Origin: Lasioglossum baleicum
Lineage: Eukaryota; Arthropoda; Insecta; Hymenoptera; Halictidae
Direction of reading: 5' to 3'
DNA length: 64,000 nucleotides
Assembly: GCF_051020765.1 (NCBI RefSeq)
Contig: NC_134933.1
Coordinates: forward strand, 16,837,461-16,901,460
The notes under the pieces were generated by a model. That model did not search any database. It was not told where the DNA came from and saw only the letters and a program-made list of their open reading frames with translations. Below are positions 21,585-33,738 of this stretch, one piece after another (position 1 is the first letter of the stretch; each line of letters opens with the position of its first letter). A program made the position numbers and the translations under genes.

Positions 21585-22060
21585 CAGGGTGATAAGAAAT
21601 AACGGAGTTAAACGTTTCCTATTATAATTCTGTCAGATCGACGAATTTTGAAAAACCAAATGATAACAACCATAAAATAGACCTTTAGTATTCATATATT
21701 TAAGAAGTTTCGAAGTGGCCACCCTTTCAGCCGATTCAGAGGCTCAAACGTGTTTTGAAATTTTCGGCAATGGGCCGCAGCTCTTCTGGCGTCATTCGGT
21801 CCCACTCCTGGTACATACAGAGATTTTTTCAATGACTCCAAATTTTTATGGGGCCGAGCACAGGCCCTGGCCTCCAAAATCGACCACACGCTGTAGTCCA
21901 TCGGGTTGAGATTCGGTGGGTATGGCGGCCATTCAGAAATTTTTATTACTGTCATATGTCTTTTCAATAATTGTGGCGTACCAAATGAAAGCTTGAAAAT
22001 CTTTTGCACAATAACCGCAAACGGAATTATTCGACTACTTCATTGAGGGTGAGTTGTTCG
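21585..22060 (-). pseudogene. Decayed mariner/Tc1-type transposase fragment
   Basis: The minus-strand frame ending at 21692 (start about 22009) preserves the C-terminal part of a mariner-superfamily transposase. PPNLNPMDYSVW, SILEARACARPHKNLESLKK and a trailing NRLKGWPLRNF are readable. The motif normally reads PDLNP, and its Asp is the third catalytic residue; here it is Asn, so this copy would be inactive even if complete. The N-terminal two thirds with the first two catalytic Asp are missing. The end CAGGGTGATAAGAAATAACG at 21585, preceded by TA, looks like the terminal inverted repeat; the partner was not found. Confidence 0.8.
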
Positions 22061-23282
22061 TTTATGATTGTAGGCATTAATCTCGTGGGCCGTAGACTAT
22101 CAAAATTTATGGAATGACCGCCGCTGGGTATGTAATGTGTTAATATGCAAGCCGAATTAGCTTGAGGTTTTACTGTCCGAAGAAAAGCCATTCGGATACG
22201 TAGGAATTCATCTCGGCGATTGAGGGTTAGTCAACGAAAGAACGGAAGAAAGGAGTAACTGTACACGTAGGTAACGGATTCCGCTTGAAATCTTCATCGC
22301 GAGTCCGACTCGATATTATGCGGCGAGGGGTTAAGCGAGAATCGGGGACGGCTCGGAAGCGGCGCGACGATCACGAAAAAACAGGCCGAGCGTGCAAAAG
22401 CGGCGGCGGCGCGGACCGGTCGTTCTCTCACGGTCTCGCGAGAGGATCCGTCTTCTTCGACGGGCTCGGTCATTATGCCGAACGAATACGAAATTCTGTC
22501 CACGAGGTTAACAATCGAGGGCCCCCGAGAGACAGGGGCTCTCGCGGCAGTCCCATCAGGGATGCCGCGCGCGTGTGATCGGCCGCGAGTCGTGTGCCGG
22601 CCAAGATCATGTCTTCCCGCTGCTCGGATTTTATCCGTTCTTCGTGGTCGCCACCAGCAACCCTTAAACTTCTCCGTGGTTCGCGAGAGAAGACGCTCGG
22701 GGTCTGCATCTCTTCGGAGGAAAAAAAGCCAGGGAGAAAGGTTAAAAGTAAACGATTAAAGGAAAGGCGAGGGGACGGAGAGCAGCGGGACGAAAGAAGC
22801 CGGAGGAAGTAAAAAGGAGAATAAAGAGGAGGGCGAGGGGTGGGAGAAGAAGTCCGGCGTGCTTCCTGTTGCGCTAATCTTCCACGGTCGAGAGGCCTCG
22901 TCCTCGCCAGGAATTATTTCCCGATAAAAAACGGGCGAGTAAATCAACTAATTTATCGTTTTTGCGATTGAGAGGAAGGTGGGTCGTGGACGTCTTCGCC
23001 GGGGCATACCCTCTCGGAATGGCAGGAATCCCTTTTGGCGGGTCCTGGATCTCGTCGTCCTTTCCGAGGGTCATCCGTGGGAAAGAATATCGGCTGACGT
23101 TCGAGACCACACGGTCGAATTATCGGTGTTTTGGCATGTTACAGGGCTCTTCGCCGATTGTCCGTCTCTCTCACCTTTTGGTAGCCGAATTTGCGCGTGG
23201 TCGCGCTCGCGCTCCCCCTTTCCAGCTCTCCCTTCCTCTCTCTCTCACTCTCATTCTCTCTCTCTGTTTCGCTCGTGCAAGG

Positions 23283-23313
<31 letters not shown>

Positions 23314-23641
23314 GCAGTCCGTTTAGCCCCCTGTACCCCTGGGCTCTCCTCGCCGAGGCTCGACCGTCTTCCGCGGAACGAGCAAAGGGAATCTCCTCCG
23401 GAATCCACGTCCCCGTCGACTGTGGGAACGAAAGCACGAGATCGCGATTCTCCGTACACCGTGTTCCTCGGCGTTCATCGACAACCAGATTCCTATCCTA
23501 TCTAGGTTTATCTCTCGCCCCTTTTACTCCTCCTCTCGCTGAGACTTCGACGTCTGCGCGAGGAATTCGCGCGATGCGCTCGTTTCGACGATCCTTCCGC
23601 CCCCGGCGCGGCGCAGCGACGCGACTAGACCTAAACCTATA

Positions 23642-23727
23642 CAGTCAACCCTTCTATAACGCGGTTAATTCGTTATAGGAAACTCGAAATTACTACAAAT
23701 CAGATTGACTCGCACCGCGTTATACGG
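23642..23727 (+). mobile_element. CAGTCAACCC-family MITE, copy B (left part only)
   Basis: CAGTCAACCCTTCTATAACG, preceded by TA, continues through ATTACTACAAATCAGATTGA to GCACCGCGTTATA. It parallels copy A over about 85 bp. The right half and right terminus are absent or unrecognisable. Confidence 0.6.
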
Positions 23728-23888
23728 GGGCTGTTGTTATTTTTGCTCCGCGTTAAGCTGCGATTTCCTTAACGCGATATTCTCAGATAGCCAGGAACTG
23801 CCAGATAGCTAGTTCATTGCCTCGGTTCATCGGACAGACTATAGTTGTCGGGTTACCCTGGGTTGGTCGACAACTCATTTGGCCGACA

Positions 23889-24024
23889 CTGTTTTCATTG
23901 ACGATTTGACCGTGTTAATGTCGGCCAATCCGTGTCAATGGAGACATTTGTCGATGATTTGACCGTGTAGATGAAAACATAGTGTTGACGAAAGTTACTG
24001 TCGGTCCAATCGTCAATGAAACAG
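23889..24024. repeat. Imperfect inverted repeat with internal direct repeats
   Basis: CTGTTTTCATTGACGATTTG (from 23889) is inverted at 24003-24024, nearly exactly. Between the arms GATTTGACCGTGT occurs twice in direct orientation. Origin unknown; possibly a small foldback element. Confidence 0.5.
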
Positions 24025-24748
24025 CTTGTCTACCTGTGGGCGAGCTATGTTTCGGAAAGAGGAAAACCGACGAGACGGTGCCCTTTCCGTGCGCGAGACC
24101 GAAGAGAGAAAAGACGTTTTCAACGGAGGAGCGCGCCTGGGGCCCCGAACGGAGGCCGGGGCCGAGCGACGTTATTATTAATGTCGAGCAAAAACGCCGA
24201 AATACATCATGCGGTCGGCGACGGCCACCTAAGTAGTCGAAGGAGGGCGAGAGAGGAAGGTCCGTTCGGAGACAGAGAGCTCGATACACACGATCCACTC
24301 GGTAATTAATGGCTTCACGATATTGAAAATATGTACGTTGCGAGTAGCGCTCGAGCAGAGTGTTCGTTCCCGCTCCGTCAAATTGAGAGGTCAAGATCCC
24401 GCGCGGTTTTTATTTGGCGGATCGAGAGCGTTTACGCTCGGGATCGAGCAAATCGGTGTCACCACGGTTGAACTCGTGGAGGGAGGACTGTTGCGGGCGA
24501 TCGCGAAGGAAAACCTTTCTCTGGATATAGGATAGATGGTCGGAGCGAATGGTTGCGTGTAGCAGGACACAGCGGTGTGGATTCGATGGGACGCGACGCG
24601 ACACGGAGATCATCTGGAGCGAAGGCGGAGCGAGGGAAAAAGTCGAGAGCACTCGGGTGTGCACGCGCAAGGAGAGGACCACCTGGTCATCCGAGGACTC
24701 GACTCATTCTTCTGTCCAATGTTGGACGAACAAGAAGGAGAGACAACC

Positions 24749-24830
24749 GCAGCAGCAGCAGCAGCAACAGCAACAACAGCAGCAACGGCAGAGTAAGAAG
24801 AAGAAGAAGAAGAAGAAGAAGCAGAAGAAC
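24749..24830. repeat. CAG/CAA run followed by an AAG run
   Basis: Mixed CAG and CAA units (24749-24791) adjoin a purine AAG run (24794-24830). The plus strand reads poly-Gln then poly-Lys, but no gene context supports translation. Confidence 0.8.
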
Positions 24831-26314
24831 AGGGATTCCTGGTAAATTAGCATACACCGCTCGGATCGTCGACTGTAGAGGTATCCGTGCCTCTCTCTTT
24901 GTTCTCACTCGGAAGAACGCACGAACGAGATCCGATCCGATTACTCGCGGACGCAGAAATCGCGCGACCGTTTCTTCTCTCCCGCGAGGAGCTGACGCTT
25001 CGCGACCACGAAATTGGATCGATCCGAGATCGCCGGGGAAAGGTGGAGCAACTCGCAGAAAGATCGAGGATAGACGTCCGAGAAAGAGAGGCTCGAGAGA
25101 GATCGTTGAGACCGAATGAGAGAGTGGCGACGAGAAGGAGAAAGAGGGGAAAGGGAGAGAGAGGGAAAGAGGCCGAAGGGCCTACAGCTGGACCCACCGC
25201 CGTGTTCCGCGAGCCTCGTAATTACGTCGCAAGGCCGCCGCGAAAGAGAGGCGTCAAAATCGTCCTCTCCTCTTTCGTTCTCTCGCACTCTCCGCTCCCC
25301 CTCGGATCTCGCACGATCCTGCTCCGTCCCACCGACCATTATCGAAATTGATATTTTATCGATGGCCCGCGCTACATAGGTGATCCTTCGATCCTTTATT
25401 GAGTTATTTCCTGATAATTAGGAATCGTTCGGGGATAATTCGAGGTTCCTAATCGACGGTTCGTCGGCCCTCGGATTCTCCGGCTCTCCGGGTCCGGTCC
25501 CCGCGCGACGTGTGTCCGAGAGAGCGGCTCTCTGATTTCTGACTCGCGCGTTCTCCGCTGGTTTACGACTCCGAGAGAGGTAACGCGGGATCGAAATTAT
25601 TTTCTCCCTGTCCAACGACGATAAAAATTAGGCTACTCGTGGTCGGCGGTCGAGATAATTTGAAGGTAATGGCCGAAATTAAAACGGGTAAATAATTTGC
25701 CACGGCGCGGCGATTCGAGGAGGACCCGGTTCAGAGCGGTGTTCCTTCAGCGAAAGGCGAGAGAAGCGGTGATTTCGGCCATTCGGAGGGACGCGCGAGG
25801 TCGGAACGGAGGCGAGGAAAAAATCCCCTGCGGTCGCAAAACAAAATGTCACGTAATTATCGCGGTAGGTGTTCCATCGAGCAAGCTGCTGATGGACAGA
25901 GAACAAGACCGATGGACAGCGTGAGAGGGAGAGGGAGAGAGAGAGAAAGAGAACGAGAGGCATCTGCCCTTCCGATCCTCCTCACCGGTAGGTAAGCACT
26001 GCGGCAAAAAGTGCAGCGAAAACCACCGTTGGGATCGTAAAACGGGGCCGTTTATGAGATGGGACCGACGCGACTAGAGGAGGGGTTGTTTCCACTGGTC
26101 CCCGTGCAATAAACGTTCTCTAGCGATCCTCGCGCTAGTATTCTAGTGTACACATCGAATGCACCTGCGGTTCTCCGTCGGCTCTCCGCGTTTTCCTTCA
26201 AATCGCACAGTCCATCGATTCCAATTCGAAAAAGGACATGGCGAGATCGAAGCAGACCGAGCTGAGGTCCTCGAAATTCGTTCTACTCGGGCGACGGTGA
26301 CCTTCATCTTTTAA

Positions 26315-26828
26315 CCTTCCGTCGGGCGCAACCGATCTGAGAGGCACAGCGCGAACATTTAGGTACCTCTCCCTGTTTTGACGTGCTCTAAGGATCCTTC
26401 CCACTTAGATTGTCTTTGATCGTCAATACGGGAAGATATTCAAGTTTTGTTCAGATAACCCATTGCCATTTCTTTAATAGACCGGTCTGCAGCCAACATG
26501 TGGCACATTTTAGCACGATTAGAAGGTTTCTCAACCAATGCATTCAACTTAGCCTCCCAGGTCCAACAGATCGTATCGTAAAGTCGCAGTGCCGAAGATT
26601 CGGGTAGCAAGTAAGTATCTGGAAAACACAAGAGACTCAGTCACCCCCACCCTTGGGGAGGGCCCAAAAGGGTGGCCCTACGAGTATAGACGGCACCAAG
26701 TGCAGTATTTCCCTAACAGCAGTTGTATAAATGAACTTAATTAGGTGTTTATCATGTTTTTTGAATGTGTGCCCGTCAAGCACATTGCGCCCGAACTCGG
26801 CGGCCCAGATATTGCGCCCGACGGAAGG
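26315..26828. mobile_element. TTAA-flanked piggyBac-type element with perfect 17-bp inverted ends
   Basis: TTAA at 26311-26314 and 26829-26832 flanks termini that begin CCTTCCGTCGGGCGCAA on both strands without mismatch. CC(C/T)T next to TTAA is the canonical piggyBac end. GCGCCCGA recurs sub-terminally near 26788. At 514 bp with no transposase frame it is non-autonomous. Perfect termini suggest a fairly recent insertion. Confidence 0.85.
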
Positions 26829-29800
26829 TTAAATCGACACTAAATCCCCAATATATGCTTTCATCGACATTCTGTTCCCACCAACATATACATATATGTC
26901 GGTCAAGCAGAACGGGCCCGGGCCACGGGCTCATGGGTCGCGTTATCGCGAGGCTCGCGATGATTCAAGCTTGTCGCGGACCCTTCCGCCGACTAACTGC
27001 TCGCATCCATATCCTCCCGATCGTGGGTGGACGCGCGACATGAGCCAAAACTCGGGGGGACAAGCTTGAGACACGGCGCTCTTCGTTCCCCGTGAATCGT
27101 CATAACCGAGCAGACAGTGTCGCGCGTTGTCTGACGATTAACGCCAAAAAATGTTTCCTTTTAGTGGTCGATAGTGCGTCGACGATATCAGCAGAGGTAG
27201 AGTCGAGATCGGTATCGGAGGTAGAATCGATACGCGCGCGCGCGAGCGCACGGCAGGATATCGACGACGATCGAGAGCGGGTCTGCGCGTTCGAGGAGGA
27301 CCTCGGACGACGGGAGATCGTGAATTACGTCCGAGTTCCATCGGGAATCGATACCCGATCGAACGGATATACGGAGTTGAACGTTGATCTCAGATCGAGC
27401 GTTCGCGATAAAGAAAAGATCCACGCTCCCACCCGCGGGACAACGGTGGTCCGTTCACGAAAACGGCTTCATTAGGGCTGCACGGCGGCGGCGCGGTGTC
27501 CCTCGTCTCTCACGGACTGATCGACGCAATCCAGAATCCTCGCGATACGATTCTGTCTCTCGCAGCGATCCCCTTCTCGCGTCGGGATCCTTATCTCACG
27601 ATTTCTCGATTTCTCGAACAACGGGAATTACGGACGCGAGACCGAGCAGCCTCGGTCTTTCGAGTAGATAAATAAATGGAGAAAGAGATGGGGAGAGGGT
27701 GGAAGAAGACAGGACGAAGGCAGAGAGAGAGACGCCGCGCCGGCGAGAGGCAGGATCCGGGGGCAAAGGAAGTAGCGAGGCGTAAGCTCGCGCAATGGCT
27801 CTTTTTATCCGGTGCTCTCATCGCCCCGTCGTCGCCCCTCCTTAATTCACAGCCAGTCCGGGCCATAATTCGCGTTTTACCTCGCGGTGTTTATGTACTT
27901 TTAATAATGCCTGATATCTCGTCGAGGCGCTGCTCGAATCCTCGGGACCCCTCCGCCGTCCCCCGATCCCTCGCCCCCCGTGCCGTCGGGTTTCGAGCAC
28001 CCCGCTGAGCGACCATGCGTGTGCTCCGACGAGCCGGAGAAACTTTCGACCGCGTTCGCCGATTCCTCGATCGCGATTTCGTCTCTGCGTCTCCTCCGCC
28101 GCGCGGTCCTACGCATCTCTCTCTCTCTCTCTTTCTCGAGAAAATTCCGGTTTCCTGAAACTCCGGAGACCGCCGAGCCAAATCCGATTCGACGAGACTC
28201 CTCTAAAACGTTTCATTGTAACTGCGTCGACGCGCCGACACGAGCTGCGCCCAATTAGGACGGAAGTTTGAAACGCGGCGATAAGAGAACGCCAGATCGA
28301 AAGGGATATTTCGGAATCGATCGGGAACCAGGCGAAACTTTGGTCGCCCACGAAGACCAAGGGGGAAGCGCAATACTTTCCCGACCGTGGCTCGTTTCAT
28401 CCTGCTCGTTGTCCAGCCCGAGTCGTCCGACCCTCCTCGTGCCTCGGTCTTTCTCCTGGGTCTGCGCGGCGCGTTCTCCGTTACCGCCACCCTCCGGCAC
28501 ATGTTAACAGCACTTTAAAGTTTTATTAATAAGGATAAATCAGAGGCGCCCCGCGGATGAAGTTGTCGGTGCCACGGTCCAGCGCGTATAATCTGGCATC
28601 GAAAACACACACCGATGTGTGGGACCTGCGAGGGAGGAGGGATCGGAGGAGCCGCGGGCCGCGAGGGGTAAGCAACACGTCGGTTTACGACCATTGCCTA
28701 CAATGTCGTGTGCTCGCAACGCGACCGCACGGAGATATTTATCGTCCTGCTGCTTCTGCCTCTGACTCTTCTCTGTTCCTAGCATGCTTTCCAATCTCGT
28801 TACGGTCCTCCTTTTCTGCTCTACAATCTCTCGCTCGCTCTCCGCTCTGCCAGCGAGCAGAAATTGCCCTCGGGACCGAAAGATTCGTCGAAGAGACTCG
28901 TAGAGCCAGATCAGTGCTCGACGGAGAGGACAGCTTGTGGATTTCTTAAAATGTCTCTAGTCACAGATAAATCGAGAAGCGAAACGGTCGAGTTCCCTCG
29001 TCCGAGGCCATGCTACCGCGCCGATAACACCGAATTCCTCGCCACAACGCGCCGGAGGAAAGTTCTTTTAAAAAGGGACTCACCGATACCGCATACTCGA
29101 TAATTACGCCAAGCTCGCCTCGGCTCGGCTCGGCTCGAGTCCACCTCGTGCTCTCGACCGTAAAGAAATTACGATTTCCTCGCGAGACGCGGCCGTTGCC
29201 CGTTGCCCGTTCGCCGTAACCGATTTTCCACGATTCCCGTAAATCGTCGCCGCGAATCGAATCGTTTCCGAGGCTCGATCGGCCGCGATAAGGATCCGAG
29301 AGCTCGGCGAGTACGGAGGCACCGGAGGCCACGGAGATCGACGATTTCCCGATCTGGCCTCTCGGGACAGCGAACGCGCAGCCCGTGTCGTAGGAGGATC
29401 GCGCCGTGCCGCGAGTGAACGCTAACCGCTTCTAAATGTTTCTCGAACCGACGCGAATTACCGTTCGCGCGGTCCGTGGTCTGGTCAGTGTTACCCGAGG
29501 CGAGGAGTAAAATTAGATCTCCGCGAATCTTTTCACGGGCCAGGTATAATCGGCCATCTCGGTTGCGAGAGAAACAGAGAAAGGGAGAGAGAGAGAAAGA
29601 GAGGAAGGGAGTGGACGCGGTCGCTTATCCGAAGCGCATTCCAAGCGAAAATTAGTCGTCCCGCCCCTGTTGCTCTCCGCTTTTCGAGAAAAAGAGCGAA
29701 AAAACGAAAGAAAAGAACGCGCTCGCAGCTAATTACGCAAGACCAGTATGCCGTCGAGACCAGGGGGAGAAACGTGGGGAAAAAAGGAGAGAGAGAGAGA

Positions 29801-31707
29801 GGCGGTCGAAGAAATTCCAAGAAGCTGGAAGAACCGTAAAGATTTCAACGACCTTCTCCACCTACCTCGCGACACTGTCCTTCGTGGTTCGGGTTGGACG
29901 GAGGAAAGGGTGCGAAAGGGAACCAGGACGACGCGACAGCGTCGACGACGACGACGACGACGACGAGGAACGACCAGGAGAGAAGAGGGAACGTCGGTCT
30001 CCGCATCGGAGTAAATATCTTTTCGAGGAATATTCGAAGCAACCCGTGTTGGAGAAGAGGATAGGAGACAGAGAGAGAGAGAGGAGATGCGTTCGTGGCC
30101 GGTGGCCCGCGTCCGGTACAAACGGTGAATAGTGCACCGGCTTAAGGCCCGTGGAATTATCCTCCTGTAAACACCTACCTAATTAAGATTGGAACATTTT
30201 AACGTCCTGCTCGGGGACTCCAATAAACCGCCTAACGTACAGCCAGTTTGTTAGGCGCTTATGGGATCGTTTAATTAATATTGGCGTCGGAGCAGCGTGG
30301 CCGGCTCGAACGACCGACCACCTCCGGCGCCGCCTCGATGTCTTGACTCCGTACACTCGCGACTTGCACCGTCTAAACGCGAACCGGCAGTCCGTTCCCA
30401 CCTTCCTTTTCTCGTTCGTTCCGTTTTTCCTTCTCTCTCGTCGTTCTCCGGATATTCGCAGTTTTGCTCTCGGTCCAACCGAGTTTCGGACAAACCGAGA
30501 AGAAAACAACGAGTCGCGCGAGAGGATGGAGAAAGACGAAGTCGAGGAAGCGGGCCACAGAGCGGTCGCGACCGCGACGGCGAGCACGGCGATTAATCAC
30601 GGTCGCGTTTTGCGGTTTTGTCGCCCGTCACGACCCACGTGCGTTCCGCGGGCAACCATTGTTCCGCGTCTAATCGTTCCGGGAACGGTGCCGAACGATC
30701 CTTCTCCGTGGGAGAGTTTCGCTCGCGCGCCCTCCATTCGCTACGTTGCGCCGCGTCGCTCCGAATGTCCGCGGACAACCCCCGGCTCGTTTCTCGTTCT
30801 GCTTTACGAGCCGTTTCGATGCTTTTAACCGCGACTCGCTTCGACCCTCGAGCCTCAAATCGACGAGCGACCCTTTACTTCCAGTCGAGATTTACTCCGT
30901 GACGCTGTTTCGCGGCCGATTCGAGCAGGGTGAGGGAAAAAGAGACGGCTAATAAGCGCGCAAACACGGTAATCGGTAAATCGAGCATCGTTCCGTAGCG
31001 GCGATGTTTTCATTAGACCGTAATAACCGGTGCGCAACGTCTCTGCCCGGGTGAAATTGAATTACCACCGGAAGATGTTGGATGTTGGGGCTCGCCCCCC
31101 TCGCCTAGGAGCGAAGAGGGCGGAGCAGGATGAACGAAGATGGCGGATGGGGCTATATGCAGAGGCCAGGGAGAAGAGCGTTGTGGATTGTAGTACGCGA
31201 TGCGCCGCACAGGTACGCGGTAACGTCCGGGACCAATTTCGGAGGGGGGCCATTTTTCCCTCAAAGGGGAACGTCGACGGCAGCCGAAAATTACCCCGGT
31301 TGGACCACCCAGCCCGCTACGAGCAGACCAATCTCCTGGCCATGGGCTAATCGAGTCCGGACCGTCCGGACGGTCCAGCCCGGATCGCTGGTGGGGCTAA
31401 TTGCAGCTCACCACCTTCGTACCCTCCAGAGGTCGACCTCTCTATTAAGAGACCTTTTACGCTGCCTCTTCTCGCGCGCACTTCTCCTCTCTTCTCTTCT
31501 CTCCTCTGCTCTGCCGCGTCACGTATTAAATTGGAGGGTGTAGGCGAGATCCTAAACTTTTTACTTAACCCCTCCGAACGACTTTCTTCGAGCATGAGGA
31601 CCCTCGATCCGAGGATGGCCCACCATGCCGCACCGACCTGCCCATCCATCCTTCTGAGCGAGAGAGAGAGAGAGATGGCGCGCTCTGTGATTGGTCCCAA
31701 ATATTAA

Positions 31708-31920
31708 CCCTTTCCGGTCTCATATCAAGCCAAACTCGACGTTAACCTTCGCCCCAGTAATTAGCTATTCTACTACTTTACAGTGTATTCATCCATAATG
31801 CCACAATTTTATTGTGTCCAATGATCTAGCAAAGCTACATATGGGAATATAATTGAGTTATATGATTTTGAAGCGAGTTCTGAAATAAAAGGGAGAAAAC
31901 ATACTTCGGACCGCAAATGG
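31708..31920. mobile_element. Short TTAA-flanked element
   Basis: TTAA at 31704-31707 and 31921-31924. The left terminus CCCTTTCCGGTC and the reverse-complemented right terminus CCATTTGCGGTC match at 10 of 12. The 213-bp interior is AT-rich and non-coding. Immediately after the right TTAA the sequence CCCTTTCTGCCCGCTACGG looks like another piggyBac-type end. Confidence 0.55.
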
Positions 31921-32936
31921 TTAACCCTTTCTGCCCGCTACGGCCGAGCATATACGTGCCGAATGAATTGGACACTGCTGCAACCGTGTTTACGCAAACG
32001 CACGGAAAAGTACTGAACGCCGAGGAATGCTACAAAAGGCTCATATACTACGCACTACACGCTCCTCGGAAGTATGCAGTCCCTGCACTTTCCTTATTGG
32101 CTGAACGTTGTTGGTCACGCTCGTTAACCACCGAGCGACAACGACAGTTCTTAAGGAGGATCATTCATATATTTCGATTATGCTTGCGCCAACTTCTATA
32201 ATAATTGCTCCTCCCTCGGCCCCCAATTTTCTCTCTGCCGTCGATTGCCCGGAGAACGATCGAGAAGGATCGGTTGAGAGAAACGATCCCGCCAGGGCCC
32301 GACCCGAATACACGGTCCATCATCCGACCACGCTAATTTTCACGTCTAATAAACGGTGGGCGCGAGTCCGGGGGAAAAAAGATTTCTCTCTCCGACGAGT
32401 TTATGGCTTCCGCTATCGCCGAAACGCGGCGATACGATGCCGGGGCCGAGACGAAGGCGAGGGCGACGGCGGAGCAACGCGCGCCTCCTCTTTCCGGCTT
32501 TACGACGATGCGAAATTCCTCTCCTCGGTCTCGCCGTAAAACTATTTTATAGGAGATGTAGACACCGGTTGTTTATTGCTCGCGCGACCTCTCTCGTGTA
32601 CAAGGTCGAATTACAGCTAAAAGCCTGTGTTCTACAAGACGCGTTAATATACGAGGCCTCCTAACTTCTCGTCGTTCCCCGGCGACTTCTCCTCCATCCT
32701 TTATCTCTTCGTGTCGTGGTCGTGGCGGCGCACCACGCGTCGTCCCGTGACTCTCTCCGCGGGCGTTTCCTCCTTGCGCGAGTCGCTCGCGGAATCGCTT
32801 ACCTTTCGTTTCACCGGATCGATTCCCTCCTCCCATGTATGTTCCGGGTCTGTTCGATGTCTCGGGGAGTATCGTGGTTTTGCGTCTGCGGATCGGGAGT
32901 AACGAACGAGAATTCTCGTGGCCGAGGATACATGCT

Positions 32937-32942
32937 TTTATT
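32937..32942 (-). terminator. Candidate distal poly(A) signal for Wnt6
   Basis: The minus strand reads AATAAA here, 335 nt beyond the Wnt6 stop. It is an alternative to the very close signal at 33238-33243. Confidence 0.3.
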
Positions 32943-33237
32943 TGACGGAGCACAATGTACGTATAATAAACGATTCGTTCGATTCAGTCTTATGTACAGA
33001 AACCCGCGTGTGGGGGGGAGAAGAGAATAGAGTCGGATATAATTCGAGAGCGGAGGACGCAAGCGAGGAAAAGCGAGAATCTCTTTTCTCGCGCGCGCGC
33101 GATGAAATCCTTATAAACGAACAGCTGGAGATACCTGGAAAGCTTCGAACGGCGAGAGACGAGCTTTTACCACTCGTCCCGCCATCAACGCGCGACTCGA
33201 TCCGCGCACGACGCGTATATTACAACAACGTTTTTTT

Positions 33238-33243
33238 TTTATT
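33238..33243 (-). terminator. Candidate proximal poly(A) signal for Wnt6
   Basis: The minus strand reads AGAATAAAAAAAAAACG beginning 30 nt after the stop codon. Use of this site would leave a very short 3' UTR. The adjacent A-run also makes it a likely internal-priming trap in cDNA data. Confidence 0.3.
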
Positions 33244-33276
33244 CTAAAGAGTGCCAAGCCGAGAGGAACGTGCGGA

Positions 33277-33738
33277 TCAACGACAGGTGTTGATCGTTTT
33301 CTTGTCCAGGCAAGTGTTGCAGGTGACCTCGCAGCACCACCGGAACCTGCACCCGCAGTTCACCTTCTCCTTGACGATCCGGGTGTCGTAACCTCTGCCA
33401 CAGCACAACAGCTCACAGCCGTCGACACCTTGGCTGGTGGAGTTGCAGCGACGACCCTGGGTGCCCAACGAGCCCGTTTTCCTGTTCAGCTTGCAGAAGT
33501 CGGGCGAGTCCTCGCTGTAGATCAAATCGAACCGATCCGGCGGCTTGATGGTCGGTCCCTCTGTGATGAAGCTGTGCCCGTCGTTGCTCGGGATCACCTT
33601 GGCCGCGCCGTCGAACGACTCCTTCAGCCGGTTGCCCACGTCGCGGAACGGCGGCATCTTCCGCCAACAGGTGCGCACCGTGCACGAGCCGGAGAGCCCG
33701 TGGCACTTGCACTCCGTCCTCATGAAGTCCCGCACCGC
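33277..33738 (-). CDS. Wnt6: Wnt6 coding exon 5 (C-terminal)
   Basis: It encodes residues 204-356 and TGA. It starts AVRDFMRTECKCHGLSGSC after the acceptor GTGTGCGCAG and ends KKTINTCR. It includes the lipidated Ser219, the CCGRGY motif and the terminal disulfide-rich domain. Confidence 0.97.
   Translation of the reverse strand, partial: AVRDFMRTECKCHGLSGSCTVRTCWRKMPPFRDVGNRLKESFDGAAKVIPSNDGHSFITEGPTIKPPDRFDLIYSEDSPDFCKLNRKTGSLGTQGRRCNSTSQGVDGCELLCCGRGYDTRIVKEKVNCGCRFRWCCEVTCNTCLDKKTINTCR

Larger units (their letters stand above)
20026..33227. other. Intergenic region between the 3' ends of Wnt1 and Wnt6
   Basis: About 13 kb with no supported gene. It contains a decayed mariner-type transposase (21585-22060), copy B of the MITE family (23642-23727), an inverted repeat (23889-24024), CAG/CAA and AAG runs (24749-24830), and two TTAA elements (26315-26828 and 31708-31920). 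The remainder is GC-rich, low-complexity sequence. Open frames of up to 344 codons here show no domain and are rejected. Confidence 0.6.

Noticed and set aside
31917..32201. 94-codon frame (MVNPFCPLRP...) after the TTAA element
   Set aside because: It begins inside the TTAA/terminus sequence and resembles no known transposase or host protein; kept only as repeat-adjacent sequence.
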